A stretch of DNA of 41,143 nt from Caballeronia turbans (GTDB taxonomy: Bacteria > Pseudomonadota > Gammaproteobacteria > Burkholderiales > Burkholderiaceae): positions 1 to 41,143 of the forward strand of contig FCOD02000043.1 in NCBI GenBank assembly GCA_001544655.2, read 5' to 3'. The position numbers and the translations under genes were made by a program. Of this stretch, positions 8,829 to 17,517 are shown in pieces (within the stretch, counting starts at the first letter, position 1; each line of letters begins with the position of its first letter). A model generated the notes under the pieces. It did no database searches, was not told the DNA's origin, and saw nothing but the letters and a program-made list of their open reading frames with translations.

Positions 8829-9962
8829 ATGAAAATCTTGGATATCGTGGCCTATCCGGTTACCGTTCCAGTTCCTCCTGCATATCAGGTCAGTCTGGGA
8901 ATCGGGAGGATGGTCAAGCGGGATACCGTAATCGTCAAGGTTATTACAGATGAGGGCATCGTCGGCTGGGGCGAGTCGCACCACGGGCGTGCTCACCTCG
9001 CGGTCGCTACGCTCGTCAACACGACACTTAAGCAACTTGTTACCGGTTTCGAGGCAACAGATGTGAATGGCGTCTGGTCGCAAATCTATCGCTATCAGCT
9101 TGCGTCACACGGAATGGGTGCGGCTTGTGCGGCGGCTATGAGCGGGATCGACATGGCGCTGTGGGACATCCGTGGCAAGTCGACAGGCTGGCCGCTCTAC
9201 CGGCTGCTCGGCGGAGCGTCGCGTAGCGTACCGGCCTACGCTGGCGGTATCTGCCTCGGGTTCCAGTCGCCCGGCGCATTAATCGACGAAGTCGCGTCGA
9301 TCGTTCAACGCGGCTTCCAGGCGGTCAAACTCAGGCTAGGCGACTCCACCACAGACGACATCGCACGAGTCAGCGCCGTGCGCGAGGCATACCCAGACAT
9401 CGATATCCTGACCGATGTCAACACTGCATACACTCTGCGCGACTTTCGCACTGTTGCGCCGTACCTAGATGCGGCGCGCATAGGTTGGCTCGAGGAACCG
9501 TTTCCCGCACACGATTACCGCAGCTATCGTGAAGCGAAGTTGCTGTGCAGCTTTGCACTGGCTGCCGGTGAAAACCATTTCACCCGCTTCGAATTCGCGC
9601 AACTCATCGAGGCCGAATCCGTTACTGTACTGCAGCCTGACATCTCAAAGATGGGTGGTATCACCGAGTTACTGAAGGTTGCGGCGATGGCCTCTGCACA
9701 AAAGCTTCCTATTCATTGTCATTCCAGTATGGGAATCAACATGGCCGCGACCCTGCACGTTCTCAGCGCTGTTGAAAACGCCGGGTACTTCGAAGCAGAT
9801 TGCTCGCTCTACAACCCGCTGCGCGACGATTTGATCGATTTCTCGTTCGACGTTGACGCAAGTGGCACGATCCGACCAAGCGAGAAGGCTGGCATCGGTA
9901 TCGAAGTCAACGAGGATTTCATTCAAAGTCATACTGGTTCGAGCGGTCCCGGCTTCGTGTGA
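8829..9962 (+). CDS. Mandelate racemase/muconate lactonizing enzyme family protein
   Basis: The 377-residue protein belongs to the enolase superfamily. The metal ligands are Asp196 (LTDVN), Glu222 (WLEEP) and Glu248 (AAGEN). The second barrel strand has Lys167 in VKLRLG, where most members have KxK and this one has KxR. The segment QPDISKMGGITE (residues 269-280) and His296/His298 in IHCHSS lie where the acid/base partners occur. It probably abstracts a proton alpha to a carboxylate, as acid-sugar dehydratases and racemases do. The ribosome site is weak, fitting a position inside an operon. Which subgroup it belongs to cannot be fixed by eye. Confidence 0.88.
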   Translation: MKILDIVAYPVTVPVPPAYQVSLGIGRMVKRDTVIVKVITDEGIVGWGESHHGRAHLAVATLVNTTLKQLVTGFEATDVNGVWSQIYRYQLASHGMGAACAAAMSGIDMALWDIRGKSTGWPLYRLLGGASRSVPAYAGGICLGFQSPGALIDEVASIVQRGFQAVKLRLGDSTTDDIARVSAVREAYPDIDILTDVNTAYTLRDFRTVAPYLDAARIGWLEEPFPAHDYRSYREAKLLCSFALAAGENHFTRFEFAQLIEAESVTVLQPDISKMGGITELLKVAAMASAQKLPIHCHSSMGINMAATLHVLSAVENAGYFEADCSLYNPLRDDLIDFSFDVDASGTIRPSEKAGIGIEVNEDFIQSHTGSSGPGFV

Positions 9963-10007
9963 TGCCGAGAATCGTTTTTCATTAATCAACCATCACTAAG
10001 GAAAGCA

Positions 10008-10406
10008 ATGTCGACCGATACAATCCCACGGACCTCTGTCTCACACGCCGCAGCTGACGAGAGCGACTTTAAACTCGGTCTGCGCCCCTACTTCGAGTAT
10101 CGCGACCTCGGCTTCAAAGAAGCGTCAAACGGAGGCTACGTCGCACACATCATTCGCGCAGTGCCGGGCAAGCGGGCGGAGCCTGAGTGGCATACGCACG
10201 ATGCGGCCTTCCAGATGGTGTTTGTACTGCGCGGATGGATCGACTTCGAGTTTGAAGACATCGGCGTAACTCGTCTTACGGCGGGCTCCTCCTGCCTCTT
10301 CCCCCCGGGCGTTCGTCACCAAGTTCTCGGAAACAGCGACGACTTCGAGCAACTCGAGGTCGTGTCTCCTGCCGATTTCGCAACTCACGCGGTGGACAAG
10401 CCCTAA
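10008..10406 (+). CDS. Cupin-domain protein
   Basis: A 132-residue single-domain cupin. The first metal motif is EWHTHD with His62 and His64, followed by the Gln/Glu position (AFQMVFVLRG); the second motif is FPPGVRHQV with its His. Small cupins of this kind in hydroxyacid or sugar-acid clusters are isomerases, epimerases or binding proteins; the exact role is not visible. AAGGAAAG precedes the ATG. It lies 45 bp after the enolase-superfamily gene and is the last gene of the unit, convergent with gntR. Confidence 0.86.
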   Translation: MSTDTIPRTSVSHAAADESDFKLGLRPYFEYRDLGFKEASNGGYVAHIIRAVPGKRAEPEWHTHDAAFQMVFVLRGWIDFEFEDIGVTRLTAGSSCLFPPGVRHQVLGNSDDFEQLEVVSPADFATHAVDKP

Positions 10407-10496
10407 ATCGACCTAGCGCTTGCAGTTAGCGAGTCCGAGCAAGGCGACGCACGCACTTGTACATGAGTATCCGCGTCTTGATCTCTGCTCGGTATC

Positions 10497-11276
10497 TCAG
10501 ACAGCGTCGTTTGATGTGACTGGTTTGCGCTTCCGCCCGCTCGCCGATCTTTTTGTTTCCGCGGGCGCCCGTGGATCAACCTTGGTCTTGATGTCAGCGG
10601 TCGATCCAAACAACGCACGAAAATACACGTCAACTCCTTTAATATGCTGCCGCAAGATGCTCTCCGCCTTCTCGACATCACGTTCGACTATCGCGGCTAG
10701 CAACTTGCGGTGGTCGTTCACTGATTGACGGCAGTGCTCATCCGAAGAAAAGTAGACCTCGCGGCGCTTGCGCGACATAAGGTAAAAAACGTTCACAAAT
10801 CGCACGAACACGTCGTTTTGAGTCGCCGCGACTATCGCCAGATGAAACTCTGCGTCCAGACTCGCGAGCTTCTCGCCGTCCCCTCGTGCGGCAGCGCAAC
10901 GTTTAACGATTGCGGACAAGCGCTCGAGATCTTCGTCCGTGCGCCGCTCACACGCAAGACGCACGGCCTGAGTCTCGAGCAAACGTCGCAATTCGACGGC
11001 TTGTATGACCTCGTCAGGCGCGAGGGGTGCGTCGGCCTCCGCGAATAGGACCATCGCTTCGATACTCCGCTCTTCCGATCCGGCCCGCAGGTAGATACCC
11101 GACTTTGGGCGAGCGTCGATGATTCGCAGCGTATCTAACCGAATTAACGCTTCGCGCAGTGCCCCGCGACTCATGCCAAACATTTCGGACATCTCTCGCT
11201 CAGAGGGCAGCTTGTCTCCCGGTTCAAAGCCGCGCTCATGTATGAGTTGCACGAGTTGTCGAACGTTGTCAAGCAT
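10497..11276 (-). CDS. GntR-family regulator, FCD (FadR) subfamily
   Basis: The 259-residue protein has an N-terminal GntR winged helix (KLPSEREMSEMFGMSRGALR, about residues 22-41, then EALIRLDTLRIID) and a C-terminal all-helical FCD effector domain. FCD metal/ligand residues are visible in SLDAEFHLAIVAAT and later histidines. The tail after residue 225 is basic and low-complexity (ETKRSASGRKRKP). It lies between the cupin and the alcohol dehydrogenase, and copies of its presumed operator CTGGTnnnACCAG lie upstream of its own gene and of all surrounding catabolic units. It is therefore the probable local repressor, released by a pathway intermediate. Confidence 0.93.
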   Translation of the reverse strand: MLDNVRQLVQLIHERGFEPGDKLPSEREMSEMFGMSRGALREALIRLDTLRIIDARPKSGIYLRAGSEERSIEAMVLFAEADAPLAPDEVIQAVELRRLLETQAVRLACERRTDEDLERLSAIVKRCAAARGDGEKLASLDAEFHLAIVAATQNDVFVRFVNVFYLMSRKRREVYFSSDEHCRQSVNDHRKLLAAIVERDVEKAESILRQHIKGVDVYFRALFGSTADIKTKVDPRAPAETKRSASGRKRKPVTSNDAV

Positions 11277-11372
11277 GGGATCACCGCTTCTTGGAATACG
11301 AAAGTTTTTGAGCCAGCAAAGGCGGCCGCCGTGCCAAAGCGCACAGCTACAAGGATAGCGTGGACATCAAAT

Positions 11373-11385
11373 CTGGTCAAACCAG
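11373..11385. promoter_or_regulatory. GntR-type operator, copy 3 (gntR promoter)
   Basis: CTGGTCAAACCAG has the same perfect 5-bp arms and lies 97 bp upstream of the GntR start, implying autoregulation. Confidence 0.7.
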
Positions 11386-11976
11386 GCGTACGCTTCAACA
11401 CCGCGCGGGAACTTCGTGGAAAAGCGCAGTGCTTGTAGCCCTCGGAGGGCGGCCGCGATTCAAGAAATTATAGCCAACCGCTATCACGTAAGGAGGCGCG
11501 AAGGCCAACTATTTGACGCGCGCCTCCGCTGCGATGTCCGAATTTTCATAATCCGCCTTGCTGAATGGATCAAGCAGCCAGCGTCCGACGAGCGAGGAGA
11601 AGTCCGAGCACCCACAAATGCGGCATCTGTCGTGTACATGCCGTGCCATCCGAGGAGCGGTGCGATGAGGCTCGCCGCAGGTCGTGCCAGCATGTTCTCC
11701 GCCAATAGTCCCCTATCACGGTCCCTATCGCTCGGCCCCGACGTGACTCCGGCGCAAGACGTGCAGATGACTGGCACGATCAATCGAACTACGCAAGTAA
11801 ATGTGCCCAGCAAGAAAGCGCAAGCTATGTATGTATCCGGTCCGGTCGCCCGTCACACGACCTGTGCGAACGGGAAAGTACCCGCCGAGACGTCACCGAT
11901 TTTCGACGTAGTCGCCAAGACGTGCGACAAATAGCAAACCCGAAAGTGGCCAAGTTGGGCTCCCTTTCCTCTGAAT

Positions 11977-11989
11977 CTGGTCGTACCAG
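11977..11989. promoter_or_regulatory. GntR-type operator, copy 4
   Basis: CTGGTCGTACCAG, perfect arms, lies 59 bp before the chosen start of the iron-type alcohol dehydrogenase gene. Confidence 0.72.
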
Positions 11990-12047
11990 TTTACTAAGCG
12001 AGACATATGAAATAGACTGAATGGTCTGCCAAGAAGAGCATCGCGTA

Positions 12048-13229
12048 ATGAATAATCAGGCCTATATCTATGCACCGCGTTACATGGAAATCGGCGGTGG
12101 CTCAGTGTCGGGAACTGCGGCAATATGCAGACGGCTCGGGGTTACGCGTCCGCTGATCGTGACCGACCCTTTCATGAAAACGTCTCGGCTGATCGACCGA
12201 CTCACCGTCGGGCTCGACGCAAGCGGCATCGAGTATTCCATATTCTCAGACACGGTTCCGGATCCGACTGATACTGTCGTCGCCCGGGGGGCGAAAGTCC
12301 TTATTGAAGGAAATTTTGATTGTTTGATTGCGTTCGGAGGCGGGTCGCCAATGGACACCGCGAAGGCGATGAACATCCTGGCAGCCGCACACCGACTTGA
12401 TCCTGGGATACATATCCGCGAATTCAAGCTACCGCTGAACGCTGATGCCACGGCTGTCCCCCTTATCGCAGTTCCGACGACGGCTGGGACAGGAAGCGAA
12501 GTCACGCGCTTCACAGTCGTAACGGACACCGTGAATAATGAGAAGATGCTCATTTCCGGCCTGGCCGCGCTGCCAGTAGCAGCAATCGTGGACTTCGAAC
12601 TAACCATGACCGTGCCTCCGCGAGTGACCGCTGACACCGGACTGGATGCCTTCGTGCACGCGCTCGAGGCCTTCGTCTCCCGTCGAGCCAACGCACATTC
12701 AGATCTCTTTGCTCGGTCGGGATTGTCGCTTATCGGACATCATCTGCGCAGAGCTTATGCCGAACCGGGAGATCGCCTGGCCCGCGAAGCAATGATGCTT
12801 GGCGCGACGCATGCCGGCATAGCTTGTTCGATTGCTCCCGTGGCATTAGTGCATGCCATGGCGAGGCCGATTGGCGCGCATTTCCACGTTTCACACGGCA
12901 TGTCGAACGCAATGATGTTGCCCGTAGTTACGGAGTACTCGTTACCGAGTGCGCTAGACAAATACGCAGAAGCCTCAAGGATCGCTGGGTTCGCGAGGAG
13001 CGAAATGGACGATGAGACAGCGTCGCGCACCTTGGTCGAGATGCTTCAACGCTTGAATCGCGAACTCTCAGTTCCATCGCCACGCAATTACGGAATCTCG
13101 CCAACAGAGTGGCAGCGTCTCTTACCATTGATGGCGGACCAGGCTCTCGCATCGAGTAGCCCATACAACAACCCTCGCATCCCTGCCCGTGGCGACATCG
13201 TCGCTTTATATCAAGCTAGCTATGGCTAG
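12048..13229 (+). CDS. Iron-containing alcohol dehydrogenase
   Basis: A group III (Fe-ADH) dehydrogenase of 393 residues. The nucleotide motif is AFGGGSPMDTAKAM (about residues 95-108), then PTTAGTGSEVT. The metal site is formed by the Asp in AIVDFEL and histidines in VHAMARP and HFHVSHGMSNA. The signature DTGLDAFVHALEA is complete. I chose the ATG at 12048 because the following residues begin the conserved domain and AGAAGAG lies upstream; an earlier in-frame ATG at 12021 would add nine residues. It probably interconverts a hydroxy acid or alcohol with the carbonyl form as part of the GntR regulon. A terminator follows at 13351. Confidence 0.9.
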   Translation: MNNQAYIYAPRYMEIGGGSVSGTAAICRRLGVTRPLIVTDPFMKTSRLIDRLTVGLDASGIEYSIFSDTVPDPTDTVVARGAKVLIEGNFDCLIAFGGGSPMDTAKAMNILAAAHRLDPGIHIREFKLPLNADATAVPLIAVPTTAGTGSEVTRFTVVTDTVNNEKMLISGLAALPVAAIVDFELTMTVPPRVTADTGLDAFVHALEAFVSRRANAHSDLFARSGLSLIGHHLRRAYAEPGDRLAREAMMLGATHAGIACSIAPVALVHAMARPIGAHFHVSHGMSNAMMLPVVTEYSLPSALDKYAEASRIAGFARSEMDDETASRTLVEMLQRLNRELSVPSPRNYGISPTEWQRLLPLMADQALASSSPYNNPRIPARGDIVALYQASYG

Positions 13230-13350
13230 CTCAATTTCGACTCGTGTGTGATGCTTCCGATTTCCAATCTCGCTTGCAAAAACGCCATGCTTACACGCCG
13301 CTTGGACTGGGCTACCAGACACGTTGATTGTCAGGCCAAGGTGCCGCGGT

Positions 13351-13380
13351 CGACCAAGTTAGTTGGTCGGCTTTGTTCCT
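13351..13380 (+). terminator. Rho-independent terminator candidate
   Basis: A 7-bp perfect stem (CGACCAA/TTGGTCG, loop GTTAG) is followed by GCTTTGTTCCT. It lies 120 bp after the alcohol dehydrogenase stop and fits its terminator. Confidence 0.6.
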
Positions 13381-13644
13381 CTAGGATTGTCCGACCGGTG
13401 CAGATATAAGTCCAGCGCACATGACGGCTTTGCAAGGCTGCCTATGCCAGGATCCCTCATCTCCAGGAAATTGTTGGTCCATGGCGTTCGACAGTGCTCA
13501 AAACGCAGAATGACGCTTACAAGTGTCACGGACGCAACAGACGATATTGAGGAAAGTCTCGTGGATGAAAGCGAGGCGTCAATCGCTCCGTCAGTGGCAT
13601 GAATTGCTGGCGTCGTTCGGGTGACTAGCAAAACGCAGAAGAGC

Positions 13645-13669
13645 GAAGCCATTTCGTGGCTTCTCTTTT
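13645..13669. terminator. Hairpin with T-rich tail
   Basis: Stem GAAGCCA/TGGCTTC with a 5-base loop is followed by TCTTTT on the plus strand. Being between convergent genes it may serve either direction, though it is 330 bp beyond the MFS stop. Confidence 0.5.
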
Positions 13670-13992
13670 CGCCGACTGCGTATCCCCGAGGCAGTAAGTC
13701 CCAATGCAGGGCCCGCCTGTAAAATGAAGAGAATGCCCGTGAGCACCGCACGATCGTCGGGCGCCGGTCGCGCCAACCGCCCCTCTCGAAGGAGTTCGCG
13801 TCAGTTTTCATTTCCACCCGTCCCCCCCGGAAGCGTGCTCGCACCCGTATGACTCTCGCCGATGACCGTTAGGGAATCGCCCATGGCTCGACGGGCAGTC
13901 CAAGAAGACACGCAACGTTGCGGCGTACGCCATCAAAACTCCATTCGCACGAAGTGCAATTCTGCGTGCGATTGGTCTTGTCCGGGAGGTCC

Positions 13993-15306
13993 TCAGGTGA
14001 CGTGCAGGACATCACGGTGAACTGCCGTTGCTGTCAAGAAATCGTCGACTTTGCCGCGGTCGGATTCAGACCTAAATAACCGCAAGAATGCCAGTGCGCA
14101 CAACATGGTCACCCCAGCTGAGCATGCAATGGCGGGCGTGTATGATTGGAACCATTGGAACGAAAAGCCCATGGTTATCGGCGAAACGATTCCCCCAAAC
14201 AGTCCCACGCAATTCATGATCGAGCAAACGATGCTTGCCCCACGTCGGCCACCAATCTCGGGGGCCATCGCCCACATCGGGCCCAATATCGACATGACAA
14301 ACGCGTACCCGAGCGACATCGCCGTTACCGAAAGATAGAGATTATTTACGCTAACAGCAACGAATAAGCAGACTGTCCCGAAGAAGAGGCCGCTGAAAAT
14401 TACTCGACGGGTAGCAGCTTCCGTCGTTTGCCCGGCTTCGACTAGCCGTCGAACGACCCAACCCGCACCAGCGACTGAAACTATTGCGAAAACGTAAGGC
14501 TGCGCCGCAAGCAGCCCCATCTTCGACATCGACATCCGGTACGTGTCGGTGAGATAAGTCGGGTACCAAGAGAGGAATAGGAAGTTGACGAGATTCAGTC
14601 CAAAACAAGCAAGGGCGCAGGCCCATACCGAAGGTCTCGTCGCAAGCAACTTCAAAAATCCGGCCGGCGTCGCGGATTCAGTTTCAACGACTTTGTCATG
14701 AGAGATCCACTCGCGCTCGCTACTAGAGACGCGGGAATCGGCCTTCGGATCGTCGCGCAGATAGAACCAGATGAACGTTCCCAAAGCCGCAGCCATCGCA
14801 CCGGTCGCGACGAAGGCAGCCTGCCAATGCGCCTTCACAATGATAGCTGATACCAGAGGCGGTGCGACAGCCGATCCGATTACAAGGCCCAAGTTTTGAA
14901 TGGACGAGACTTGCGAATACTCGATCCTTGGGAACCATTTACTCATCAACAGCGCCAGGGCTGGCCAGCTCACTGCTTCAGCAGCCCCGAACGGAATACG
15001 AAAGCCGATCCAGGATGCAAAAGTCGTCGCACTGGTTGTCGCTACAAGCAGAATGCACCAGAGCCACATGAAGTAAAAGAAACATCTTCGTGGCCCGAGG
15101 AGGTTTGCCAAAAACGCTGCGGGAACCTGGGCGGCCGCGTATGCGAACGTGAACGCGCTCAGAATGAAACCCATCTGGCTGGGCGTGAATTCCATCTGGG
15201 CTCGTATGACCGGTGCAGCCACTGCTAGGTTGGCTCGATCTAGGTAGCTCACCGCTGCAATGAGGAACATCAGGCCCATCACCTTCCATCTGAATTTTGA
15301 TTCCAC
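13993..15306 (-). CDS. MFS transporter, anion:cation symporter (ACS) type
   Basis: The protein has 437 residues and begins at GTG, chosen because AGGAG lies seven bases upstream and the next residues ESKFRWKVMGLMFLI are a normal start for the family. Twelve membrane segments are apparent, with the first helix motif SYLDRANLAVA typical of ACS symporters for hexuronates, glucarate, galactonate, tartrate or phthalates. A hydrophilic loop lies after TM6 (about residues 195-220). Two GntR-type operators sit upstream. It is very likely the importer of the organic acid used by the neighbouring dehydrogenase and enolase-type genes. Confidence 0.9.
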   Translation of the reverse strand: MESKFRWKVMGLMFLIAAVSYLDRANLAVAAPVIRAQMEFTPSQMGFILSAFTFAYAAAQVPAAFLANLLGPRRCFFYFMWLWCILLVATTSATTFASWIGFRIPFGAAEAVSWPALALLMSKWFPRIEYSQVSSIQNLGLVIGSAVAPPLVSAIIVKAHWQAAFVATGAMAAALGTFIWFYLRDDPKADSRVSSSEREWISHDKVVETESATPAGFLKLLATRPSVWACALACFGLNLVNFLFLSWYPTYLTDTYRMSMSKMGLLAAQPYVFAIVSVAGAGWVVRRLVEAGQTTEAATRRVIFSGLFFGTVCLFVAVSVNNLYLSVTAMSLGYAFVMSILGPMWAMAPEIGGRRGASIVCSIMNCVGLFGGIVSPITMGFSFQWFQSYTPAIACSAGVTMLCALAFLRLFRSESDRGKVDDFLTATAVHRDVLHVT

Positions 15307-15374
15307 GAAGTCTCCTATTTATTTAGTCAGCCCACATAGCGTCCGTACATCCCATCATGCCGTCAACCGCCAAT

Positions 15375-15387
15375 CTGCTTGTACCAG
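15375..15387. promoter_or_regulatory. GntR-type operator, copy 5 (one mismatch)
   Basis: CTGCTTGTACCAG differs from the consensus by one base in the left arm (C for G). It lies 69 bp upstream of the MFS start. Confidence 0.6.
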
Positions 15388-15519
15388 ATTGTAGAGACAA
15401 GTTTTGGCGAAGGTCAACCAGCAAATGCCGCACATACGCCTGATTCGCGCGCCGTCCGATTTTTTGCGCAAGGACAAGATACGGTGCAAGAGCCCCAACC
15501 CCCTTCCAGTCAGACTTGT

Positions 15520-15532
15520 CTGGTACAACCAG
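15520..15532. promoter_or_regulatory. GntR-type operator, copy 6
   Basis: CTGGTACAACCAG is the exact reverse complement of copies 1 and 2. It lies about 214 bp upstream of the MFS start; with copy 5, about 145 bp closer, it could support looping. Confidence 0.68.
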
Positions 15533-15843
15533 CATAACGACATGGTCGTCCCCTCGTGGGAAACAACGCGCGCTTCGGGTTCTCGAAAGGCGGGATCCTG
15601 AAGCCAAGCGGTTGACGATACTCAACTATGGGGTTGCCTCTCCGGCGGCTTGCTCAAGGACAGGAAATGTGAACAAGTCACGTCGCGTACGCGGCTCCGC
15701 ATACAGTACGTAACAGACGGGCTGGCTCTGATCTGGCTGCAGCATGCGACTTCTCGCATCCCGCGGTGCTTTCGTCCGACCCGCGCACGCGAAGCTAAAA
15801 ATGATGACCACAATTCTATTAGGTTGCCTAACGTGTCACGGCC

Positions 15844-15881
15844 AAATACAGATGTCGGGGTGCGGGCTAAATACAGATGTC
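15844..15881. repeat. Two 13-bp direct repeats at the IS end
   Basis: AAATACAGATGTC occurs at 15844-15856 and again at 15869-15881, spaced 25 bp start to start. Such sub-terminal repeats are probable transposase binding sites at the end of the ISNCY element. Confidence 0.7.
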
Positions 15882-15885
15882 GTAT

Positions 15886-16617
15886 CTATCCAAGGTTTTT
15901 GCTCTCACACGGTGTTGAAGATGCAGGGTCGAGCGGGCAGGGCGCGGGTGCGTCGACTTCCCCGTTTGCTGACCGCCGAGCTGTTTTTACTGACGCGGCA
16001 CCGCGTTCGTGTTCATGCAGCGCAATCATCGTTGCCTCCAGGTCCTGTTGCGTGAGCTCGCGCTGTTTCTTGGTGCCGGATACGCGGCGTGGCGTGCGTA
16101 CCTGCGCGCCGCGATGCATGCGCGAGGGCGCCGTGCCAATGCTGCGGTTGTCGCGCTGAGCCTGCACTGCCTGCGCCAACTCAAGCACGTGCGCGAGACG
16201 CTTGCACTCGACGATCGCCCCCTGATCGACCTCGGTGAGACGGTCGTACTGCCGGCATACCAGCGCCCGCTCGCCGGCCTGTAACTGCGTGCGTCCGTCC
16301 GGATATTCCCACACCTCGATGTCACGGTGGATCAGCGCGCGGTTCGCGTCGGTATCTTCCAGCAGATACAACACGCGGTCGTACTGCACGGTGAGCGTCT
16401 TGGTGACCCGTCGCGCTTTGCGCCACGTCAGCGCCCGCTCCAGACTCTCGTCGGCGCGCAGTGAACGCGGTACCCACAGGCCCGCTTCGGTCATCAGATG
16501 CCGCACCGTTTCCTTGGCCAGCCGGATGCCGTGGCATTGCTCGAGCTTCTCGCGCGCCAAAGTCGGGCCGAAGTCGGCGTAGCACTCTCGGATAATGCTC
16601 ACGGCGCGCTGCGCCAA
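15886..16617 (-). pseudogene. ISNCY-family transposase, internally deleted
   Basis: The 243-residue frame joins an N-terminal part (SIIRECYADFGPTLAREKL, with the helix ETVRHLMTEAGLWVPR) directly to a C-terminal part (SLRADESLERALTW, then LTVQYDRVLYLLED). From memory of intact relatives, the missing middle, between WVPR and the ADESLERALTW segment, contains the whole DDE integrase core. The protein should thus be inactive. Upstream of 16617 the frame is lost: fragments similar to the N-terminal helix-turn-helix seem to be spread over other frames. The first codon used here is a TTG without a ribosome site. Confidence 0.75.
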
Positions 16618-16922
16618 GGGAGCCGTCCGTGCCGCGCTTCATTGCGCTTGCCATGTCACCCCACGGCGAACTGACGCTGGCGTGCCGTACGGTGAAGCAG
16701 CTCACCAAGGAGATCGCGCGGTCGCGCACCCTCTCCTCAGATCTTCGACTGGGCGTGTCTACTGCCTTTCTGCGGTCCATCTGAAGGCGGTAGGCGCGCA
16801 GCATTGTGCTTTGCGCAATGTAGTCTTGTCCGAATTAAGGGAAAATACCTAGCTTAAGACGCATATACTTTGACACTTCTAGCAGTACTTCGGAAGCCCC
16901 TTACGCCAAAAGTAGGTATCTG
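16618..16922. other. Decayed IS 5' part and DUF4148 promoter region
   Basis: These 305 bases probably contain the frameshifted 5' end of the ISNCY transposase in the left part. The right, more A+T-rich part (about 16830-16920) must hold the promoter of the small secreted protein; I see no clear consensus boxes. Confidence 0.4.
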
Positions 16923-17180
16923 ATGAAACAGATTTTCGTGACGGCTGCCTTCGCCCTGCTCGCCCCTGCTCCAATTACTTCGTTCGCTCAAACCGATGCG
17001 CCACTTACACGCGCACAAGTACGCGCCGAACTCGCCAATCTCGAACAAGCCGGCTACAACCCGCTGGCTGTTGATGTGGACTATCCGGTCAATCTGCAAA
17101 AGGCTGAAGCGCGATTGCAGGCTGAGCAAACGTCATTGCAGCGCCAGGCCGCGATTCAATCCGGCACACAGCAACACTAA
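16923..17180 (+). CDS. DUF4148 domain secreted protein
   Basis: A small protein of 85 residues with a cleavable signal peptide (MKQIFVTAAFALLAPAPITSFAQ, cleaved after about residue 22). The mature part LTRAQVRAELANLEQAGYNP is the hallmark of DUF4148, a family found in many copies in Burkholderiaceae. The mature form is helical and Gln/Ala-rich toward the end. Function is unknown; members are periplasmic and often stress-linked. It stands alone between remnants. Confidence 0.88.
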   Translation: MKQIFVTAAFALLAPAPITSFAQTDAPLTRAQVRAELANLEQAGYNPLAVDVDYPVNLQKAEARLQAEQTSLQRQAAIQSGTQQH

Positions 17181-17517
17181 TGTTTACTGTTCTCTGGCCA
17201 AAGCGCCGGCACCCGTCGTGTCGGTCCCCCGAATCCTGCGAGCGCCAGAAACAGGATCCCTCGCACGGGCTGCGCACCACAGCTTGAGCGACGCCTCCCG
17301 GACGCGAACTGCCGTTCGAACGCCAAGATGCCGAAAACCGCGAGCATCCCTTCCTGGCCGAGAGCACTTCGTCAGGTCGACGGGGCACGCCTCGTAGCGA
17401 GTAAGTAACGGCCAGTGGACCACCGGTGTCGATCGAATATTGAGCATCAAAGACCGCTATTAAGATAACTTTTCTTATCGTAATTGCCTGATTTCGTGCC
17501 TAAACTGGAAGGCATGA
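17181..17517. other. Intergenic, no gene recognised
   Basis: No convincing gene is seen in these 337 bases. A short inverted repeat GATAA/TTATC lies near 17464-17479 in the A+T-rich end. The stretch may be remnant DNA upstream of the LssY_C fragment. Confidence 0.45.

Larger units (their letters stand above)
11277..12047. other. Intergenic with two operators and an unassigned frame
   Basis: These 771 bases hold GntR-type operators at 11373-11385 and 11977-11989. Between them a rightward frame 11416-11934 and a leftward frame 11484-11813 are open, but neither resembles a known family and neither has a convincing ribosome site. The rightward frame could be a small hypothetical protein from about 11665; I cannot support it further. 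Confidence 0.4.
13230..13992. other. Intergenic, two hairpins, no gene
   Basis: These 763 bases separate the alcohol dehydrogenase from the convergent MFS gene. Two hairpins are seen (13351-13369 and 13645-13663). The remaining frames are short and not recognisable. Confidence 0.55.
15307..15833. other. MFS upstream region with two operators
   Basis: No gene is recognisable in these 527 bases. The left part holds the MFS promoter and two operator copies; the right part up to the IS end shows nothing. Confidence 0.5.
15834..16617 (-). mobile_element. ISNCY-type insertion sequence remnant
   Basis: One end is recognised at TGTCACGG (15834) followed by two sub-terminal direct repeats and the transposase 3' end. 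The other end is not found: the 5' part of the element is decayed somewhere before 16900. The element cannot move by itself because the transposase lacks its catalytic core. Confidence 0.7.

Noticed and set aside
11416-11934. Hypothetical rightward gene of 172 residues between operators
   Set aside because: No ribosome site, signal or family; described as intergenic content instead.
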